Source: Sparassis latifolia
Lineage: Eukaryota > Basidiomycota > Agaricomycetes > Polyporales > Sparassidaceae
Assembly: GCA_018466975.1 (NCBI GenBank)
Contig: CM031559.1
Coordinates: forward strand, 806,001-870,000
Length of the DNA stretch: 64,000 nt
Direction of reading: 5' to 3'
The notes under the pieces are model-generated. The model saw only the letters and a list, made by a program, of their open reading frames with translations. It searched no databases and was not told where the DNA came from. Below, in pieces: positions 60,836-64,000 of the stretch. The position numbers and the translations under genes were made by a program. How positions within the stretch are numbered: position 1 is the stretch's first letter; the number at the start of each line of letters is the position of its first letter.

Positions 60836-62411
60836 GTTAGTCTTAATCCGGCTTTTGCATTAGACTGACTGCAACTTCATCGAGACAGCAAATACTGTGT
60901 TCCCCCATAGTGTTCTACCCCCACAGATACTTCCCTTCCCCATTGCGATTTAGTTCGCCTTCATCTACAAGCTTGGCAATCGCATTGCGACCTTAGCTTC
61001 CTACCTTCGACTTTTGCAACTTTGTCGTAGATTGTCACCCGACTTTGCGTTTACATCACGAGCCCTCGTTCTCTTACAGGTCGCATCCCCCTTTGGCTTA
61101 GGTCGAGGTTCTGGGACCCACTTGCATTATTTTACAGTTGCAACGCCCTTCCCTCACACACAGAGCAACCCTGCTTCTCATTTTGTTTTAGTTGGGTTTA
61201 GGTGTTTGTGTTGCGTGTGCACTCATCATTTTGGAGCCCACCGCAAGGGGTCTCTTTCAGAATACATCGCGCCTGCAGCCTTCTCCTTTCACCATTTCGC
61301 GTCGAGTATTGCGACCTACTCCTGCTCGCCTTACGCGATAAGAAAATTGCAATGCAGTTGCGAGCTTCCCAGACCCAGAGGAACCTTTGCGTCCCAATCC
61401 CAAGCCTGTAGCAACCTCTTCTAGCCTTCCCTGAGTTTCGGAAGATGTTTCTTTCGATGAACACGAGTTTTCGTTCGACACATCTGCGTATTGCACTCCA
61501 CCTCTTCCGCTTTCTCCAGCATCGACTCGTCCAAATTCTCCATTCCGATCTGAACCTTCTGAACTCACACCGCTTTCAGCGACATCGCACGACAATTCAT
61601 CGGAATCATCGCCTCACATCTCTCCAGCTTCGTTACCTCATTTACACACCGCTACACCTCTCGCTACACTAATGGCAAACATCAATCCTATTCCTATGCC
61701 TCTCAGAGGACATCACACTGCTCCAAACTTCGATCCGACTCAGCCTCGCACTTTGCGACATTATTTCGATGATCTCGATGTACTCTTTGGTCGTGCTGCA
61801 ATCGCAGACGACGAGGAGAAGAAGAAGTATATGAAAATGTATCCCTCTGTCAAAGTTAGCGAACTTTGGGAGTCGCTACCACAGTATTCCCCTCCTGCGA
61901 CTTTTGTCGACTTTAAGAAAGCTATTATCGAGCTTTATCCAGGCTCAGGTGATGATCGCAAGTGGTCAGTTGCTGATCTTGATCGCCTCATCGGAGAATG
62001 AGTGCGAATTGGGATTCACAGCACCGCAGATTTTGGAGACTATTATCGTGAGTTTTTGCTCATCACAACATTCCTCATTGGTAAAAATCGACTCTCTTCC
62101 GATGAGCAAAGTCGCGCTTTTGTTTGAGGTTTCCAGCCTTCGTTATAGAGTCGTGTTTCGCAGCATCTCCAGCTGAAGTTCCCAGATCACTATCCCGATG
62201 ATCCCTACACTGTCGCAAACATCCATGACGCCGCGAGCACCAGTGGTGGCCAGAATTGTATTACAATCACCCAGGTAGCTGGGTAAAGCCTTGTGCACAC
62301 TGTCCCACTGTTGTGCAATTGTAAACTTATCTGGGAACATTGTAATTGTACTTAGAGTGGGCAGATTATAATACAATGACAATTTGTACAAAACACACTT
62401 GCACCCAGCCA

Positions 62412-62484
62412 GGATTGAACCCTTGGCCTGCCGGAACATGCTTACATAACCACATGCTGTAATCACACTCATTCCACTGAGCCA
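62412..62484 (-). promoter_or_regulatory. tRNA-like A/B box, left arm of foldback element 2
   Basis: Minus strand: A-box TGGCTCAGTGG (62484-62474) and B-box GGTTCAATCC (62421-62412). Orientation is outward. Confidence 0.6.
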
Positions 62485-62861
62485 TTTTGCCATGCTAATT
62501 GTTTAGCCTCAATTCCAAATAAGGCTACTGGCAATGCTGACATATATTGTAATGTTTTGTAGTGGCCACGACATTCTCCTTGTTACTGATGCTTCTAATG
62601 ATGATCTAATCATTTAGTAGTGAGTATTTTGTGAGTCTCTTATTTTTTACTCTATTTTAATTGATATAAATGTGAAATTAGTATTATAATTAGAATATCA
62701 TATCTTATAACTGCAATAAAATTATTATAAATATGAATTACACATCATTAGAAGCATCAGTAACAAGGAGAATGTAGTGGCCACTACAAAACATTACAAT
62801 ATATGTCAGCATTGCCAGTAGCCTTATTTGGAATTGAGGCTAAACAATTAGCATGGCAAAA

Positions 62862-62934
62862 TGGCTCAGTGGAATGAGTGTGATTACAGCATGTGGTTAT
62901 GTAAGCATGTTCCGGCAGGCCAAGGGTTCAATCC
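62862..62934 (+). promoter_or_regulatory. tRNA-like A/B box, right arm of foldback element 2
   Basis: A-box TGGCTCAGTGG (62862-62872) and B-box GGTTCAATCC (62925-62934), both close to Pol III consensus. A D-arm-like stem (GCTC with GAGT around AGTGGAAT) can form; the T-arm is irregular. Orientation is outward, toward the right end. Confidence 0.62.
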
Positions 62935-64000
62935 TGGCTGGGTGCAAGTGTGTTTTGTACAAATTGTCATTGTATTATAATCTGCCCACTCTAAGTACAA
63001 TTACAATGTTCCCAGATAAGTTTACAATTGCACAACAGTGGGACAGTGTGCACAAGGCTTTACCCAGCTACCTGGGTGATTGTAATACAATATTGGGAAT
63101 CACAGCTGCCGCGAGATATGTCTTACTAGGGACTCCTATCCCTCCGACCATTCCAACGACATCACAGACTACAACCGACTCATCTGGTGTCAAGGTTGAG
63201 GATTTTAAAAGCCTCATCAACACTCTCACCCAGTCCATAGTCAAGATTGTCACTCCGACTCAGTCTGCGACATCGGCTCCAAAGCCAGCGACCAGTTCGC
63301 GACCTCCGGCGACTTTTTCGCTCGCATGTCATTATTGCAGTCTGCCCAGTTGCATGATCGGAAACTGCCCCAAAGTCGAGAAAGATACCCAAGCAGGTTT
63401 CTGCCAGCAAAATGTGCAGTCAAAAGTTGTACTTCCGACCGGTGCATTTGTATCTCGCACAATTGTCGGAAAGATGATGCGCGATACCGTTCTTGAGTGG
63501 CATCGCCTTAACCCAGGCCAGACAGCGAAAGGACAGCTCTCATCGAATGCGAACTCGACAGGAAGCTCGTCGATGCTTTTCGAGATTGCACCAAACCCTT
63601 CCATGTCGACTTTTCAGCTCTCTACTGGAGATCGCATCGCGTCGCTAGAGCACGAACTCTTAGCACTTTGCAAATGCAAGGAGATATTCAATGGTGTCGA
63701 AATCCTCTGCGACGTCCACATAAAGTCGGACCTCCAGCTCAGCCTGTCGCTCCAGTACAGCAGCCTTCATCGAACCTATTTCCGAGCGATTCGCATAGTT
63801 CTATGATACCTTGCGATGCTCCTCCGCAATCCGACGATGTCACTCCAGTCACATCAAGTTCCGACTCTGCTGCACAGCAGCCTCCCTTCCATCCCTATGC
63901 AAAGGCGAAAGACGCAATGTACTTACCGCCTCGTGATCGCAATTTTGGTGCAGTTCCTGCAAAGCCTGCTAAGGATCCGAAAGAAGGAGCATATCGCACT

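Larger units (their letters stand above)
59910..61671 (+). mobile_element. Gypsy retrotransposon 5' LTR and leader (approximate)
   Basis: Between the end of CCT5 homology and the gag ATG. A start such as TGATACACTCCCAG near 59911 is plausible for an LTR. A TATA box lies at 60598-60605. I cannot place the LTR end or a primer binding site because the 3' LTR lies outside the window. Confidence 0.45.
62238..63107. mobile_element. foldback element 2 with tRNA-like arms (870 bp) and 8-bp target duplication
   Basis: Inserted in the gag coding region; GCCGCGAG is present at 62230-62237 and 63108-63115. Removing the element and one copy gives an uninterrupted HDAARYVLLG, matching related gags. The arms (about 62255-62609 and 62745-63091) are almost identical inverted repeats starting ATTGTATTACAATC, around an about 135-bp AT-rich centre. 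The outermost bases (CACCAGTGGTGGCC left, complement of right AGCTGTGATTCCC) are only weakly inverted. The 8-bp duplication and a CAGTG-like end suggest hAT-type mobilisation. Both arms hold tRNA-like A and B boxes. No transposase. Confidence 0.88.
61672..64000 (+). pseudogene. Gypsy gag / start of pol, nonsense-riddled and split by foldback element 2
   Basis: Gag of a basidiomycete Gypsy element (virus-like particle protein). Begins MANINPIPMPLRGHHTAPNF with RHYFDDLDVLF and SELWESLPQYSPP, then stops at 61999 (TGA after LIGE). The same frame continues IGIHSTADFGDYYREFLLIT, GKNRLSSDEQSRAFV-stop-GFQP and SRVSQHLQLKFPDHYPDDPY to NIHDAA at 62237, where foldback element 2 interrupts. It resumes RYVLLGTPIPPT at about 63114, and a Cys/His region CHYCSLPSCMIGNCP follows. 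Near 63700 the frame shifts to PPAQPVAPVQQPSS, then HPYAKAKDAMYLPPRDRNFG at the window edge, which in relatives precedes the protease. Three stops are at positions where relatives have Arg or Gln, consistent with C-to-T changes. The element continues past the window. Confidence 0.82.

Noticed and set aside
62853..63806. 317-codon open frame on the plus strand
   Set aside because: It starts in the right arm of foldback element 2 and runs into gag. The same start also appears in reverse from the left arm, so it is a chimera created by the insertion, not a gene.

Overview
The window looks like an accessory, duplication- and transposon-rich region of a filamentous basidiomycete, most likely an Agaricomycete. 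The evidence is the many 49-63 nt GT-AG introns, two CYP63-like cytochrome P450 genes with 14 and 17 exons, five FunK1 (fungal-type protein kinase) paralogues, DUF6534 membrane-protein copies, a KDZ-family transposase with its usual companion genes, and a Gypsy gag of the basidiomycete type. No bacterial-style operon, rRNA gene, CRISPR array or convincing functional tRNA was found. Gene families are assigned by reading motifs, not by database search.

Layout. 1-26.4 kb is a duplicated block. It holds a DUF6534 pseudogene (1-1873), a decayed monocarboxylate-type MFS transporter (2397-4244), FunK1-A (minus, 6650-9351), FunK1-B (minus, 11199-13957), a clathrin heavy chain fragment (minus, about 15.7-16.7 kb), FunK1-C (plus, 17691-20393), DUF6534 copy 2 (about 21.2-22.2 kb), FunK1-D (plus, 22919-25633) and a third DUF6534 tail (minus, about 26.1-26.4 kb). 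A and C are arms of an inverted repeat centred near 13.5 kb; C and D are a direct duplication. Two TIR elements with direct-repeat flanks sit inside (9538-10913; 14959-15509). D reads as an intact 832-aa kinase; A, B and C carry frameshifts.

28.7-43.7 kb is the conventional genic part: a small intact three-exon gene (28703-29461, possible chorismate-lyase-like fold), P450-1 (plus, 32156-35014), an old yellow enzyme gene with one frameshift (minus, 35228-36626), intact but atypical FunK1-E (minus, 37507-40076), and P450-2 (minus, 41019-43703). Both P450 gene models close perfectly and share most exon lengths.

43.7-64 kb is a transposon graveyard: a MITE (45763-45971), a P-loop NTPase fragment, a second MFS transporter fragment, a 0.9-kb foldback element (47748-48659), a likely 9.7-kb composite KDZ element (49414-59120) holding a broken transposase, an intact RNase H1-N-domain gene and a broken accessory gene, then a CCT5 (TCP-1 epsilon) pseudogene cut off by a Gypsy element whose gag is itself split by a second foldback element (62238-63107) with an 8-bp target duplication. 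Both foldback elements carry tRNA-like A/B-box motifs in each arm, facing outward; this is the observation I find most unusual.

Functionally, the probably expressible genes are FunK1-D, FunK1-E, the two P450s, the small 215-aa protein and the element-borne RNase H1-N protein. I see no convincing metabolic cluster. The dominant theme is repeated duplication followed by decay, with many nonsense changes compatible with C-to-T / G-to-A transitions.
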